Assembly: GCA_942486035.1 (NCBI GenBank)
Contig: CALNXK010000160.1
Span: forward strand, 827,501 to 891,500
From: Porites lobata
Taxonomy: Eukaryota > Cnidaria > Anthozoa > Scleractinia > Poritidae
Length of the DNA stretch: 64,000 bases
Direction: 5' to 3'
How positions within the stretch are numbered: the first letter of the stretch is position 1; each line of letters opens with the position of its first letter. Below the pieces are notes generated by a model, which was given only the letters and a program-made list of their open reading frames with translations, made no database searches and was not told the DNA's origin. Shown in pieces: positions 36,198-48,979 of the stretch. Made by a program: the position numbers and the translations under genes.

Positions 36198-36323
36198 TCT
36201 TACACATTTTCTTTTAGGCCGGAATAGCTGTGGTGCGACTTCGCAACCACGCAGATGGCTTAGCAGCCAAGCTCTGTAGACCAGTCTCAACTCACGTGAT
36301 GAGAAGGGGGATCCACCATCGGA
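36198..36323. promoter_or_regulatory. Shared TCF25/NAGLU promoter with CLEAR-type E-box
   Basis: Only 126 bases separate the two divergent start codons, so both core promoters and 5' UTRs must fit here. The palindrome TCACGTGA at 36292-36299 matches the core of the CLEAR motif bound by TFEB/MITF at lysosomal genes. It lies 24 bases before the NAGLU ATG. A CCGGAA word near 36220 resembles an Ets site. No TATA box is visible. Confidence 0.6.
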
Positions 36324-38244
36324 ATGGGGCAGGCAATGGGGGACAGCAAAAAGATGTCTTTTCGAACCGCCTGCTTTTTGCTTGTAATTGGTTCTGTTTT
36401 GATTCCATTTATCAGCGGAGTTAACGTTGACAGCTCTAGATTTAAGCAATTTTCTCACATCAAGACAAAAACTCCGGCAGCCGTGCAAGAACAAGCTGTG
36501 ATAGACCTCATAACAAGATTGATCGGTCCGACCTACGCCTCCAAATTCACCATAATAGTAAATGCCAGCTCTGGATTTCAGCAAGATCTGGATACGTTTG
36601 AATACTTTACCAATGAAGAAGATGAAAAACTCGTCATTACGAGTACGAGTGGGGTTGCAGCCGCGCTAGGATTTGGACATTTTCTCAAGTACAGATGTTT
36701 TGGGCATGTGTCATGGAGCGGGGATCAGCTGAAGATACCGGAACCGTTTCCGGTTGTGAAAAGTCCTGTGAAAGTAACCAGTCCAAACAGGTATTCTGTA
36801 CATTGAGTCTTTTAATGTTGCGTATCTCCCAAGGGAGAGTCCAAGGTTTTTCAAGGAAGGTATAGTGAAAGAGATGACAGGGGCCTCTTGTCCCACAAAA
36901 TGAGTAAGAGACCTTGGTTTTTTCTCATAGGTGACCCCTTCAGAAATGCTCATCGTATTTGGGGACTGGAATGTAAAGACCCTCAGGGGCAGTGGGCGGG
37001 TGGTTTTCCCAATTTGGGGTGCTGACAACCTGCATGCTTTATTTTTTATTTTCTAGAATTTAAGGTCCTGCTTCATTGACCTTGCATTATATACTATATT
37101 GTAGAAAAAGAGGTCTGCAACATGTCCCTTAGTACTGATAGGCCTTATAAAAAAGGGCCTTATCTGCCCTATTTTCACTTTGTGGAAGAACACAAGATAA
37201 CTATTATTAATTTTTGTTTAACGTTCTGATCAGTTGGTTGCCTGTGTATATCGACATTGGCTGAATTAAAAAGCTAAATATTTGTTTTACTCTACTTGCA
37301 TGTCAGGTTCCGCTATTACCAAAATGTGTGCACAGTAAGCTACTCTTTTGCATGGTGGAACTGGACACGTTGGGAACGTGAGATTGACTGGATGGCTATA
37401 AATGGCATTAATTTACCCCTGGCATTTAATGGACAGGAGGCAATATGGCAAAGAGTTTACCTGAGAATGAATCTTACACAACAAGAGCTTGATCATCATT
37501 TTGGGGGACCAGCTTTCCTTGCGTGGTATGTTTAGAAACATTTAGAGTCAAATCTTCTTAAGAAGGAGCAGCAGCGGGACTAGGACTGGCGTTAAGTGTT
37601 TGAAACCCGGGTTTTCTTATTTCCACGAAAAATCCCAGATAATTTTTTTCCCAACCATTCCAGATTTTGCCAATATTATTAATGACAATACAAAATCCCA
37701 GACATCCCCAATCATATGGGATGGCCAGTGACCAACTGGAACAACTGGACGTGTTTCTATTTTCCTGGACGTGTCCCAGATTTTCTACAATAGTCAACAA
37801 TCATTCCTGGTATTTGACAACTGAAGATGTTTACTGTTTCTTATGTTGATGATCGTTTGCAGTAGTGTTACAGGGTGGTTTCACGGGCTTGACATTTGGG
37901 CAAGTTGTTGCTAGAGCCGGGGGGGGAGGGGGGAGGGGGGTACTTTAGGAATCTCTGGGTGGGGATGTGCCGCTGGGACCCTGGAACCCTTAACCTATAC
38001 CAGAGTTAGTGCAGCTGAATTTTGCAACCCTATACTAGAGTAAACTCCCCAAATCCCCCCTATCCTAGAGTAGCTGTTTTCCAGAAACTACTGAGGTCAC
38101 CAGCACAGTCTAGCCAAAACAAAACCTTAAACCACAATCCCTAGTCTAGATAAAATCTTCAGCCAACCAATCAATTTCATGAAAAATGATAACCTATTCT
38201 AGATCCAAATGCTCTGATTTATATACCCTATCCAAGAGTAAACT

Positions 38245-38298
<54 letters not shown>

Positions 38299-41200
38299 GG
38301 TACCCCCCCCCCCCAGAAAACTTCACTTGCCCAATTGCAAAACCCACTAGATCCAGGTCATCGGACACGACTTTCTTTGCATGCTGTTTCAGTACCAATC
38401 CTCCAATTGCTTGGCTCAAAACTCCTCCCTTAGAAATTATGCATGGTACAGACTGCTGAATTTTCCTAATTCATAGGTCAAATTCCCTTTAAAAGGGATT
38501 GTCACTGAAGTTTATTTTTGGTTTATTCTCTGACCATTGCCAAGTCAATCATAGTGGTTTATCATAGTATGGTTGGTAAATTATTTTGTTTTGGAAAAAT
38601 ATCTATACCCGTTGAGATTTCTTCTAATTTGACCTTCTGTACACTCCCTGCCATCTTTAGCCCTCTTACAACATCTAAACATTTTTTTAAGTAAAAAAAT
38701 GTTTTTATCATATAAATTTGCAAGATTCCTCTCTTCTTGAATAAGAACAATAAAGAATAATTATTATTCTATAAATAACTTTTGTTTCAGGTCACGGATG
38801 GGTAACATTAGAGGCTGGGGAGGTCCTCTTTCATCTTCTTGGCATTCAAATCAGTTGGCTTTGCAGCATAAAATCTTGGACCGGATGCGAGAGTTTGGCA
38901 TGACTCCTGTGTTACCAGCTTTTGCTGGGCATGTTCCAAATGGTCTTCTGAGAGTCTATCCAAATGCCAATGTTAGTAGACTTGGTGACTGGGGTCATTT
39001 CAACAGTACATACTGTTGCACATACCTTTTAGATCCAAGTGATTCACTTTTTCAGGTGAGTTAACTTGAAAACACATGTTTTGGCTTTTCTCACAGGTCA
39101 TGAATTGGTATTATTGGGCCCTGTCTTCAAGAATCTGGATATTTTTAAATCCACAATTTTTTTACACAAACCGGCTTTCCATCCACACAAAACCAGTGAG
39201 TCTGCTCATTGAAACAGTGTATCTTTTTGAAATTGCGCTTTATAGTGATTTAACAACCTGTCGACAAATCCAGGTACAAAAAATTGCAGTTTCAAAAAGC
39301 CGTCCAGAGGCTGGTAAAGTCCTGCATCAACTTTTTGGCATTCAAATCAGTTGGTTTTAGATTGGATGCAGTTGTTCGGCACGATGCCTGTGGTACCAGC
39401 TTTTGGTGGACATGTTCCTGATGGTTTGTTAAGATTTTATCCAAAAACTAATGTTACAAGGCTTACAAGTCAGAACCAATTCAATGCAATAGCACATACC
39501 TTTACACATATTCCTTAAATCCTACTGATCCTCCTTTCAAGGTATGCCTGTAGCTTCCCTTTACATGTTACATGTTACCCTCCAAGATCTCCATAATTCT
39601 TCATATGATCATGCTACGAAAGCCGAATTCAATAATTGTTTTATTATTCATTCAAAATAATTCATAGTTTAAAAACATAGCTAAAACAAGCTTACGTACA
39701 TTAATGTTAAGTTTATCTTCGATAGTTTACGTTTAGGTTTGTCCAGCTCCGCAAATAGTCGCCAAATAGCAGATGTCACCCTCCAAGTTGTCATCTTGCT
39801 GTTTTTGCTATGTTTTTAGCCATTATTTTGCCTAGTTCCAGTTGTAGTTCTTACTCTTACAATGAAGGAAGTGTCCGCCATTTTCCTTGTTACAACGAAA
39901 ACAACTCAATCTTGCCCCCAGGTCTTGTAGAACTTGAGGCTGCATTTTTGACATCATTTCCTCGTTAAACACAAAAATTAATTCTTCCAAATTTGGTCAT
40001 CAGTAACTGGGTATGGTGAATTATGTGTGTGCTTTTAGCCAATCAGAATATGGGGAAATATTTTGAATGAATAATAATGGCTAATAACCTGCATCTAATT
40101 TTCTCTTTTGAAACTCTCCCTTTTAGACATTAAGATCATGAGAGTAAAAGGTCGAAGAGATCACCAAAGAAATCTTCTTAGTAGTAACTCCACAGTGTTT
40201 TCAGAACAGTGTGGAGAAAATGTGTGTTGATATTACCTTGTTACTGCTACTTGCAGCAAATTGGTGGAGCATTTATTAAGGAACTGATCTCTGAATTTGG
40301 AACTAATCATATCTACAACACTGATACTTTCAATGAGATGACCCCACGGTCAAGTGATCCAGTGTACCTGTCCAATGCCAGTAGAGCTGTGTATGAAGGG
40401 ATCTTGGCCGGGGACCCAGATGCTGTTTGGCTCATGCAGGGATGGTTGTTCCTGGATACTAAGTTTTGGCAGCCACCACAAGTCAAGGCATTACTACAAG
40501 GTATAATGTAAGCAGGCTGCACTGTACCTTATTACAGCGACAGGATAATTTCTCGATTTGATGGTTTGCTTATTTCACAGCACTTGAAATTTTGCGGTTT
40601 TGCAAAAATTTTGGATTGAGAGGCACTTTAATTTCGCATTTTGAGCATTCATCACTGTATTATTTAATTAAACATTTTATTTGGTCAAATAAAACATCAT
40701 CATTTACATTATTTTTTGTTGTGTCAAAACTAAAAATTGATACACTGGTAGGCTTCTATGACATTAGTAACATTAATAGCAAAGAAGTTCTCACAGTGTC
40801 CTCAAGAAGTTCATGCTTGTGCATGTATATTAATTAATTACGGTCAATTTATTACTGTCCACGTTACAAGGTATTTTAGTTAGTAAACGTTTTTAACATT
40901 TTATTGTTCACACAATGTGAGAGGCCAAAGTTTCGCATCACACTATGTTTGCGACACTTATTGTTTGCATCACTTTAATTTAAAATCTTGAAAATTCGCA
41001 AATTTAAAGTTTCGCAAAAATTTCATGCAATCAGGTACACATGGGAGCTGGGTGTGCAGAGCAGAGGCTGGGCGGGTGGTTGGGGTCATTTAAATGTCAT
41101 TAATTTAGATTTCCTACACTTCAACCATGTTGGGGCATGCTGAAAGCCAACACAACAGAGCATAGCACCAGCTGAAGCAGGGTTGTCAAAAGTAGCTGGC

Positions 41201-44200
41201 TTCCGGCAAAAATCACCGCCTCCTTGGCTAGTATCGGCCAGCTACTCTGCTTGGCATTTCTTTACGGATGGCGTTTTTTAAATAAAATATTCCTGGACTG
41301 GCCACTTACTTTGACGTTTCAGTTGTCTACTTCAAAACTTTCTGACAACCCTGTAAAGTTCTGCCTGGAGGTAGACACTTTTGGTAGTCTGACACTGCAA
41401 GAGGTTATGCCCCTTTTTAGTTGGCCTTTAATTTACGTTCAACAAGAATCAGATCAGTGAAAATACTGTGAAACAGATCCTACAGTTTTAGTCCTTATCT
41501 AAGGTCTAACCATACGCAGAAGTGAAACAAAGGCAGCAAAGTTTTCTTAGTCATTTTAAGACCCTGAGTGTTGATCCAGCCAGGAATGAAACTTGGTCCT
41601 ACTGTTCACGCAATCAACTGGGCTAAACAGTTGTTGGATGGATTAATTTTGTTCTTGCCCTCTGTTTTTCTTCCTGCTTCCACTGCAAGTCAGTGGGACA
41701 GATGCTTGGAACCCATGTCAGGCTCATGTAGGATGCCTCTGGGTTGCCACACTATGAGGAATCTAAGGAAAGCTATTTATCTTTTATGTTATTTTCGTTT
41801 GACTGAAGGGGTACCTCAAGGCAAGATGATCGTCTTAGATCTGTATGCAGAGGCAAGTCCAGTTTGGCAGAGAACAGAGTCCTTCTATGGACAGCCATTC
41901 ATTTGGTGTATGCTTCACAACTTTGGAGGGAACATAGGTCTATATGGAGAGCTCACTAGTATCGCTACAGGTATTAATAGTTTTATGGTTTTGAATCTAT
42001 AAATACTGATTCTTCTTAGTTTGCCATTTTCTCCACCTCTACCAAAACAGTTCAGTGAGCTGATGCAATCTCGTTCCCAGGGCTTTGCAGTGGCCGTCCC
42101 TTTTTCCTGGCAATAGCCTACACTATTGACGTTATTTTACCTGATATCGCAAACGTCTTCCAAATTTGGGCAACATTAGCTGGTGTTGAAGAATAAGCCT
42201 GGGCATGGTGCATATGAGCCGATCAAAAACGGAGTAATATTTTGAATGAATAATGGGAGAATTTATAGTAACTGTACCATTCCTCCCTTGCTGTTTGTAG
42301 GGCCCATCAATGCCGCAAACGCTAAAGGCTCCACCATGATAGGTACTGGCATCACACCGGAAGGAATTGAACAGAACGATGTTGTTTATTTGTTAATGAA
42401 TGAGATGGGATGGAGATCCGAGACCGTTAACGTTTCACAGTGGTTAGAGGCTTACTCTGAGAGGAGGTACGGAGGGGTGAATGAGTATGCACAGCAGGCG
42501 TGGAAGCTGTTGGGTAGAAGTGTGTACAGTGCTACTTTTGGGCGTGGTCACACTCATTCAGTTATAGTCAACAAACCATCACTTACGTTAAATTTTACGG
42601 AGTGGTACGAGCCGGAGGATGTGTGGCAAGCCTGGGATGCCCTGGTTATGGCAGCTGACACTTTTGAAATGGTGGACCCTTTCAGGTAATTACTCTGGCG
42701 ATTTTTAATGTGATTATTGCGGCAATTTTTATTTGTTTACTTTTTCCGTGCAATTTCAAATCATACCTGTAAACTAGCAGTGATTGCTTGCACAGATCTT
42801 GATTGCATGGGTAGACCCGGCATTTTATGGTTGTGCTGTCTTTGACTGGCTTTGTGTTGTGGGAGCTTTAGCAACGACGACGGCGACGGCAAGGAGAACG
42901 TCGAGAAAGCCGTAGGTTTATTGAGCAAAACAACGACTTTACACGTACATCACGCTTTTTGGTACATTTCTTTGCCGTTATTCCACAACTACGACGTGAA
43001 AATGCCTCATGTTACGTTTTATAGAGGAGTTAAACAAGGGACGACGAATTTTGCTTTCTCTTTCTAAACTTGAGTGCGGCCTCCAAGAAATAAACTCCAG
43101 GGAAACTCGCCTACATTTGATATCTTTAGTGAATTGGAATAAACGCAAGAGAGTTTGAAAATACGCGAATTCATTTTAAAAGTATTTATTTTTCGCTGCC
43201 GTCGTTGTCGTCTATGCGAAAACTCACTATTTTCACGCACCGTTTTCAGATTTTATATTGCAGGGATTGGGTACGAATCCGTGTCAGCACATTCCCACAC
43301 AGTCGGAAAGAGCACACCGAGCTATACAAAAGTTTGGTTTTTATCACGGCAATATTGAAACGAGATCCAGCCAATCAAAAACTCCATAATTTACTAAGAA
43401 ATATATAAACGTCCGGGTAATGAGTGGCAAACCATACATTTCTGATAGTAAATGAGTAGCTGTATCTTGTTCATTTTTGACCCAATTAACACAAAACTTA
43501 GGGATTCAAAAAAGTTTGATGTGCTCTTTCTGACTGTGTGGACCGTGTTGTGTTGTTAATCCCATAATATGTAGCCTCCTGCCCAGTTTCCCACCATGTG
43601 ACTCCGGTGTTACAGTGATATGGGCACCCCAAACTCTGATGATATGGGAATCCCCTTCTCATATTACCTTCGTGAGGCTAAGGTTAGGAGGACAGGGGAT
43701 GAATATATCATTAGGGTTTTGGGAATGGGGATGCCCAAAACGCGGGAATGCCCATATCACTGTGACACCGGCAGTTGGACTGTTTGAGGAGACGAATTTT
43801 GATCCCGTTTCTTGTGCAACTTCTTCACAGCCAATAAAATAAAAGTTAACGTCTCAATAACAGCCCCATAGTGCAACTGGACGAAACTGCGTTTCAGGCC
43901 CCAGCAAACCGTTAATGGCCAACAGACTGTTGTAAGGAGCGATGAATCCGGTCGTCTCCCCACCAAATCATGTCGCTACCAAGAAGTCCAATCGCCACTA
44001 ACCAACTCGCCACCAACGGTGAAATAGTTAAATGACTAGTTGAAAATATGCCACAGACCAGTATTTGACAATTGCCTAAATAAATGTATGGCGTGGACTC
44101 CATGTGTGGGTTGAGTTTTTTGTTGGTTCTCTCCTTTGCTCCGAGAGGTTTTCTGGCCCTCTCCTCAAAAACCTGAGATCAGGTCCAATTGTAGCGGTTC

Positions 44201-45009
44201 TCATACATTCTCTCTAACGGCTACCGCTTTTCGTTTCGCCTTGCCCGTTGGAATGTCATTTTCAAAGCGAAACGAAAATAGAGCCTGATCTCAGGTTATC
44301 TCCTCAAAAACCAGCATTGCTAAATCCCAATTCGACCAGGAATCAGGTAGACGAGGAACCACTTAGTGGATGTGCTACCTCTAAATCTTTATTTATTTAG
44401 TTAGTTAGATGTAAATTTCAATAATTAGTAATCAGTTTTAACTTGTTTCATGTTTGAAGGTACGACTTGGTGGACGTAACGAGACAGTCTCTTCAATTGT
44501 TGGCCATAATCCCTTATAATAACTTGGTGGATGGTTATATTAATAACTCCACGTCCGTCGTGCAAGCAGCTGCATCACAGCTCCATGAAATCTTTACAGA
44601 CGTGGATGCTATTCTCTCGTCAAACCAGTATTTCTTGCTTGGTGGACACTGGCTTAACCCTGCAAAGGCCTTGGCAACTAACGCACAGGAGCGAACGTTG
44701 TACGAGTACAATGCCCGTATTCAGATCACTTTGTGGGGACCAAACGCGAATATCGAAGACTACGCCAACAAGATGTGGGGAGGGCTTGTCTCGAGTTACT
44801 ACCAACAACGCTGGGTCCTTTTTGTCTCCTTCCTTCTTGATTCAATTTCGCAAAAAGTGCCATTCGACAAAAAGAAGTTTGATGCTGCGTTGTTTGACCA
44901 GGAAACTAAGTGGACTCTTGGTAATGAATCGTATCCTGACAAACCCGTTGGCGACACTGTGATGATTGCCAAAATGCTGCATGGAAAGTACCGACCTATG
45001 ACAGTTTAG
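36324..45009 (+). CDS. NAGLU: Alpha-N-acetylglucosaminidase (GH89), seven exons
   Basis: NAGLU is a lysosomal glycosidase that removes terminal alpha-linked N-acetylglucosamine during heparan sulfate breakdown; its loss in humans causes Sanfilippo B. Exons: 36324-36790, 37307-37525, 38791-39055, 40257-40500, 41809-41970, 42301-42685, 44460-45009. They join in phase to a 763-aa protein (human 743). A hydrophobic signal sequence spans residues 12-32. The GH89 landmarks include PNRFRYYQNVCTVSYS, WWNWTRWEREIDWMA, GMTPVLPAFAGHVP, DTFNEM (contains the known catalytic Glu), GQPFIWCMLHNFGG, and LTLWGP-like and DYANK motifs near the end. The start could be either of the first three Mets; the third is closest to the signal peptide. 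All splice sites are GT-AG. Intron 3 carries a degenerate extra exon 3. Confidence 0.96.
37917..38305. mobile_element. G-run/C-run MITE in NAGLU intron 2
   Basis: The element starts with a G-rich run and GGGGATGTGCCGCTGG and ends with the near-inverse and a run of Cs. It belongs with the element at 10745-11140. The end fragment of another MITE family follows at about 38332-38396. Confidence 0.65.
39306..39541 (+). pseudogene. Degenerate duplicate of NAGLU exon 3
   Basis: This stretch lies 250 bases after the real exon 3 (38791-39055) and aligns with most of it, from the GGCTGG near its start to the splice donor. It has a deletion of about 20 bases, several substitutions and small frame-breaking gaps. 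Words such as GGCATTCAAATCAGTTGG and TACCAGCTTTTG are shared. A donor-like AGGTATG remains at its end. The real exons join in phase without it, so it is a dead exon copy. Its distance from the true exon sequence suggests an old duplication. Confidence 0.85.
39570..40080. mobile_element. Hairpin repeat family, copy 3, truncated
   Basis: This copy matches 7540-8013 but has lost the left half of the hairpin. It lies in NAGLU intron 3, directly after the dead exon. A fragment of the same right end (TATTTTGAATGAATAAT) is at about 42235-42255 in intron 5. Confidence 0.8.
42861..43222. mobile_element. MITE in NAGLU intron 6
   Basis: The left end GAGCTTTAGCAACGACGAC is inverted, imperfectly, at about 43193-43222 (GCCGTCGTTGTCGTC...). 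The interior has no meaningful protein. Confidence 0.55.
43261..43568. mobile_element. MITE related to 48638-48979
   Basis: Inner inverted words CACACAGTCGGAAAGAGCAC and GTGCTCTTTCTGACTGTGTG pair with each other. The central part (AACGAGATCCAGCCAATC) matches that of the element at 48638-48979. Confidence 0.6.
43606..43771. mobile_element. Short inverted-repeat element
   Basis: GGTGTTACAGTGATATGGGC on the left and GCCCATATCACTGTGACACC on the right bound ~166 bases that contain further ATGGG/CCCAT words. Confidence 0.6.
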
Positions 45010-45606
45010 TTGGCGATTTTCGTTTTACTTTGAAAATTGGTTTCCGTAAGTGTTATGAACTAATCACGGTAAAATTCATCCAGGTGTGAACTCGCCTACT
45101 TCTTTGGTAAGTGGTGTTTAAATCTAACGAACTGCATTAGTTGGACTTTCCGAGGTGCACTTTCTAAGCATAAGGTCATACGCACATAAGTTGACCAAAG
45201 CAGTAAGCGATTTGACACGAAAGCAACTTGACTGGTATGTATCCAATCATACTTTAAATACAAACGCCCAAATGCGTGAATTTCTTGTTTGAAATAACGT
45301 TTTGTATTTTTTTAAGAAAAAATATCTATAAAAATGCTTATAGTTGAGTTAACGGTTTGGGTATTTCACAATTCTATGTTATGCAAAGACCTTTCCCGTA
45401 TTTCTCCCGATTGAGCGTACACAATAGAATGATGTACGGCAAGCGGTAAAGAAAGGCCAGGTTAAAGTTTGCTATTTCTCAAAGTAGAAGATGAGAAGGT
45501 ATAACTGTCCAAAATAATTTTTTGCATGAAGCCGACATCAATCTACGTATTTTTTTCTAGATATAATTAACAGGAGATGACAACTAAAGGGAAAACTTGG
45601 TAGTTC
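45010..45606 (+). other. NAGLU 3' flank, no gene
   Basis: This is presumably the 3' UTR and flank. I see no good AATAAA within 600 bases of the stop. Confidence 0.4.
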
Positions 45607-45721
45607 CAGGGGCGGACCCCCCCTGGTATTCTGCAAAAAAATGGTATGTGGTTTATTGGTGTTGAAGTAGAGCAAGAGACGAGTGCACTCCCTCCTACAA
45701 AAAATCCTGGATCCGCCCCTG
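45607..45721. mobile_element. 115-bp hAT-like MITE
   Basis: The ends are CAGGGGCGGACCCC and GGATCCGCCCCTG. CAGGGGCGGATCC ends are typical of short hAT elements in animals. No clear target duplication is visible. Confidence 0.65.
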
Positions 45722-46134
45722 GGTTCAATTTGACGTTTGCCGTAAACGTTAAACGTGCTACTGAAGTTGTTTGCCATATTTTTCAAAAAGTTTCAGGAAA
45801 ATCCGGTTGGAAAGCAAGTGGAACACGACTTTCTGGTTGTTCCAGTGAAAAATTTCCGGAACGGAAAATTTTCGGGAGCAAAGGAATTTCTCCCGTCCGC
45901 GTCGGAATGTTCCATGCCAGTTTCAGGTTTTCGCAGCCGTTTTTCGGTAAATTGAACTGGTTTGTACAAATGGTAAACGGGTAATTCCGGGACGAAATTT
46001 ACCAGTCTTGAATTTTGGTTACCATTTGCCCAAACCGAGAACCGATCGGTTTGCCCATTTAAATGGTAAACAACCTTTAAAATCCGTCTAATGCAACGAG
46101 GTTTATCTGGGGTGGTCTACTCACTGTATTTTGG
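45722..46134. other. Intergenic, no gene seen
   Basis: Rich in TTCCGG- and GGAAAATT-like words and probably repeat-derived. No supported gene. Confidence 0.35.
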
Positions 46135-46329
46135 GCGCGATCCATTCAACCAAAATTCCGACCGGGTTTTAGTAATTTTGTGTTCCGGGTTTTAGTATTC
46201 CGGCGTTCCGACGTTCCGGCATTCCGGCGTTCCATGTTTTAGTACAAGCCGGAAAAGTGGTCCACCTCAAAAGGTGGATCAGTTTTTTCGGACCGAAATT
46301 TCCGGAAATTTTGGTTGAATGGATCGCGC
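46135..46329. mobile_element. MITE with internal short tandem repeats
   Basis: The ends are GCGCGATCCATTCAACC and exact inverse. The interior has several GTTCCGGC/ATTCCGGC repeats (46196-46232). Confidence 0.75.
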
Positions 46330-48247
46330 TCTTTGTCTTCCTAAGTCTCGAGTCAGTTTCATTGTTCTCTGAATGCGGGAACGGTCTATCAGTAATAAAG
46401 CTTTTTCAAAAAAAGCCGAATTGTAAATAAATAAAATCGAAAATGAAATACTTCTTGAATTGATTAGCGTAGTGGAATCTATATATGTTAGCAAAGAAAG
46501 TTCAAGAACTTTGTAAGAAAATTTTTAAAACTGAGTGTATTTGTAATGTATTGAAATATGCACAAGTGACACGGTAGTTGCAATGTTTTTTTTCTTCTAA
46601 TCAAAGGTTTATAAACTTTGTACTTTCTTAAAAAATCAATAATTAAGCATTAAATGCTTTTTTGTTTGAACCTCAAGGGACGGCTTGAGCATTGAAAGAG
46701 AGAACAGTCTAGAAAACTGAGCAAAGGCAGATCAAGGGAGGGGGCCCGCGTGGCCCGGCCCCCAACTTATTTTTAGACCAAACTGAGGCCCGAAGGGACG
46801 AAAAAAAATTTTTGAAGAAAAAACTTATCTAAGCGTCTGGATGACCGCCCCCTCCCTCGCTTATCTCACAAGTCTCGATCCGGCACTGCTGAGCCCATAT
46901 AAACGAAATACTTTTACATTACAGGGAACTCCTGGCCTGCTTAGTTTCTAAATCCCTTCACGAGCGAAACTCGGGAAATTTTGCTCTCGTTGGTTGTATT
47001 GTTTTTGTTTTGTGGCTTGAGTGTCAAAGAGAAATTGAAGAGAATTCGAAGACTACAATCGCAGTTGCTTGTTACAAAGTGTTTTCCCGTGCTCATACAG
47101 GCCTGGCGCCCGCTACATCTACGTGCTTCGAATTCTGATTGGTTCATTTAACAGGTCATTTCCAAGCACGAAAAAGCCTCACTTTCAGAATGAGGGCGAG
47201 TACAAATTCGCAGATGACCTGGTCTGTAAAAGGGAGTTTGGAGCAAACCAGGTATCTTTGTTATGGTTTTGTAGAACAGCGTAGAACGCGCTTAGTAACA
47301 CCCAGTCTTTCAATGACGTTCCACTTTTATTTATTCCTTATAATACAATCAAGCTGACAGACATTGTTTTTTAGCACCTAAAGTGAGCTTGGCTCTCAAG
47401 TAGCGAGCTGAACAAACCTTCAATTGTCACTAACAGTACCTTAATTTAAGCAAGAGTCGCGTCTCCTCGAAGATGACGATATTCCGCGTTCTTCACCAAC
47501 TCTTTCATAAATAAGGTTAGCATCACCACATGAACACAAGCACGGACAAATTAGTTATAAACAGTGATGTTTCACTAAAAAACTATCACCCCTATCTCTC
47601 CCTAGTCGGTCAAATTGTGTTGGTTTCTCCGCAAAGCTGTATTCAACCCGAAGCTTGTATTCCACATTTTTCCAACATTAAACGGCCATTCCAAATTATT
47701 TGGAGGTCTCGTTTTCAAACCACTTTTAGTTTTTCACATAACGTATAACTAATTACCTAACGAGGCTTAAAGAGCCTCGAGATGAATAGCACCGGTGCAA
47801 AAAGATTAAAACATTTTCACGAACTATACAATCATTTTCCTTCAAACATAATGATCTTTATAACAATCTACAACTTCCCGGGTGCTCAGGCCTAACAGAG
47901 GCGCCCGGATGAGGGATTTCTATGTACCATTTTTAAACACCATGTTTCAAGGCTAGGTTAACAAAAAAGTTAAACTATGTCTTCTCCTCTGAACTAAATT
48001 TGCAACGAAAAACGCACAGAACGTTTGCTGTTGTATTTGCTTTGAAGTGACCAATTTATTTTATATTACGATAAAAATTGCTTAGTAATATTCCTTTAAG
48101 ATAAAAACTTTTTTTGGAAAGTATGAAATAGCTTTATGTTTTGCTTGCCTAGCCTTCAATGTTAACATGTATTATTTGTTGCTACAGTCATCAACTGACT
48201 TCCCACACACAAAGGACTCCTTCGCGTCTGGAAATAAACTTAAAACA
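46330..48247. other. Intergenic, no gene seen
   Basis: Short frames only and no recognised family. Polypurine-rich and AT-rich stretches alternate. Confidence 0.4.
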
Positions 48248-48483
48248 TAGAGCAGTTTCCAGCTCAGTGCGGAAAAGCTTTGTGAATGGATTAAAAATTT
48301 CACGGTGCTTTCTCCACCAATCAGATGCACACTGGCGTTTTCCCGCGTTTATTATCATTTGTGGAGCTCGTAGCCGTTCCAAATAGCAATCTGATTGGCT
48401 GATACTATATTGAGTTGTTACTGGCTACAGTTTATACTATGGGTTCACAAAACTTGGAAACAACAGAAGTGAAAACTGCTCTA
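48248..48483. mobile_element. MITE, TAGAGCAGTTT ends
   Basis: The left end TAGAGCAGTTTCCA is inverted at the right end (AAAACTGCTCTA). It contains two CCAATCAGA/TCTGATTGG-like words. The size is 236 bp. Confidence 0.65.
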
Positions 48484-48637
48484 GGTCTTTGTTTTTAGGC
48501 ATTGATAAGAAAGTTCCCTAAAACGGAAAAAATGCCAAGCAGCTGACCCTCTGCTAATATATAAATACTTACTTAAATTAACATACAGGGAAAACTGGAA
48601 AAGGTATCTGAGGAATTATTCTGGAAAGTGATGTCAC

Positions 48638-48979
48638 TGCCTAATTTCAAACCGAGTGGGGCCTGGTTATGAGTCCGTTCATTATGGAATAAACAATATG
48701 AGACCCACAAAGTCAGAAAGTGATGATGTTTATTGGGCCAATATTGAACGAGATACAGCCATTCAAACACTCCAAAATTTACCAAAACAAATGTATAGAC
48801 AGCCATTCATACATCTCTCGGTAAATTTTCAAGTTTTTAAATAGCCGTATGTTGATCAATATTGGCCCGGTTTACACCAAACTTCGTGATTTTGAAAAGT
48901 CGGTGTGCTCGTTCTGACTTTGTGGGTCTCACGTTGTTTATCCACATGATACACTGACTCCTCGGTTTGAAATTAGGCA
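48638..48979. mobile_element. 342-bp palindromic MITE
   Basis: The ends are TGCCTAATTTCAAACCGAG and inverse. A second pair of inverted words (GAGACCCACAAAGTCAGAA at about 48700, inverse at about 48911) gives a long stem. It is related to 43261-43568. Confidence 0.8.

Noticed and set aside
42060..42255. Fourth full copy of the hairpin repeat in NAGLU intron 5
   Set aside because: Only the last ~20 bases match convincingly; the rest is too diverged to call.
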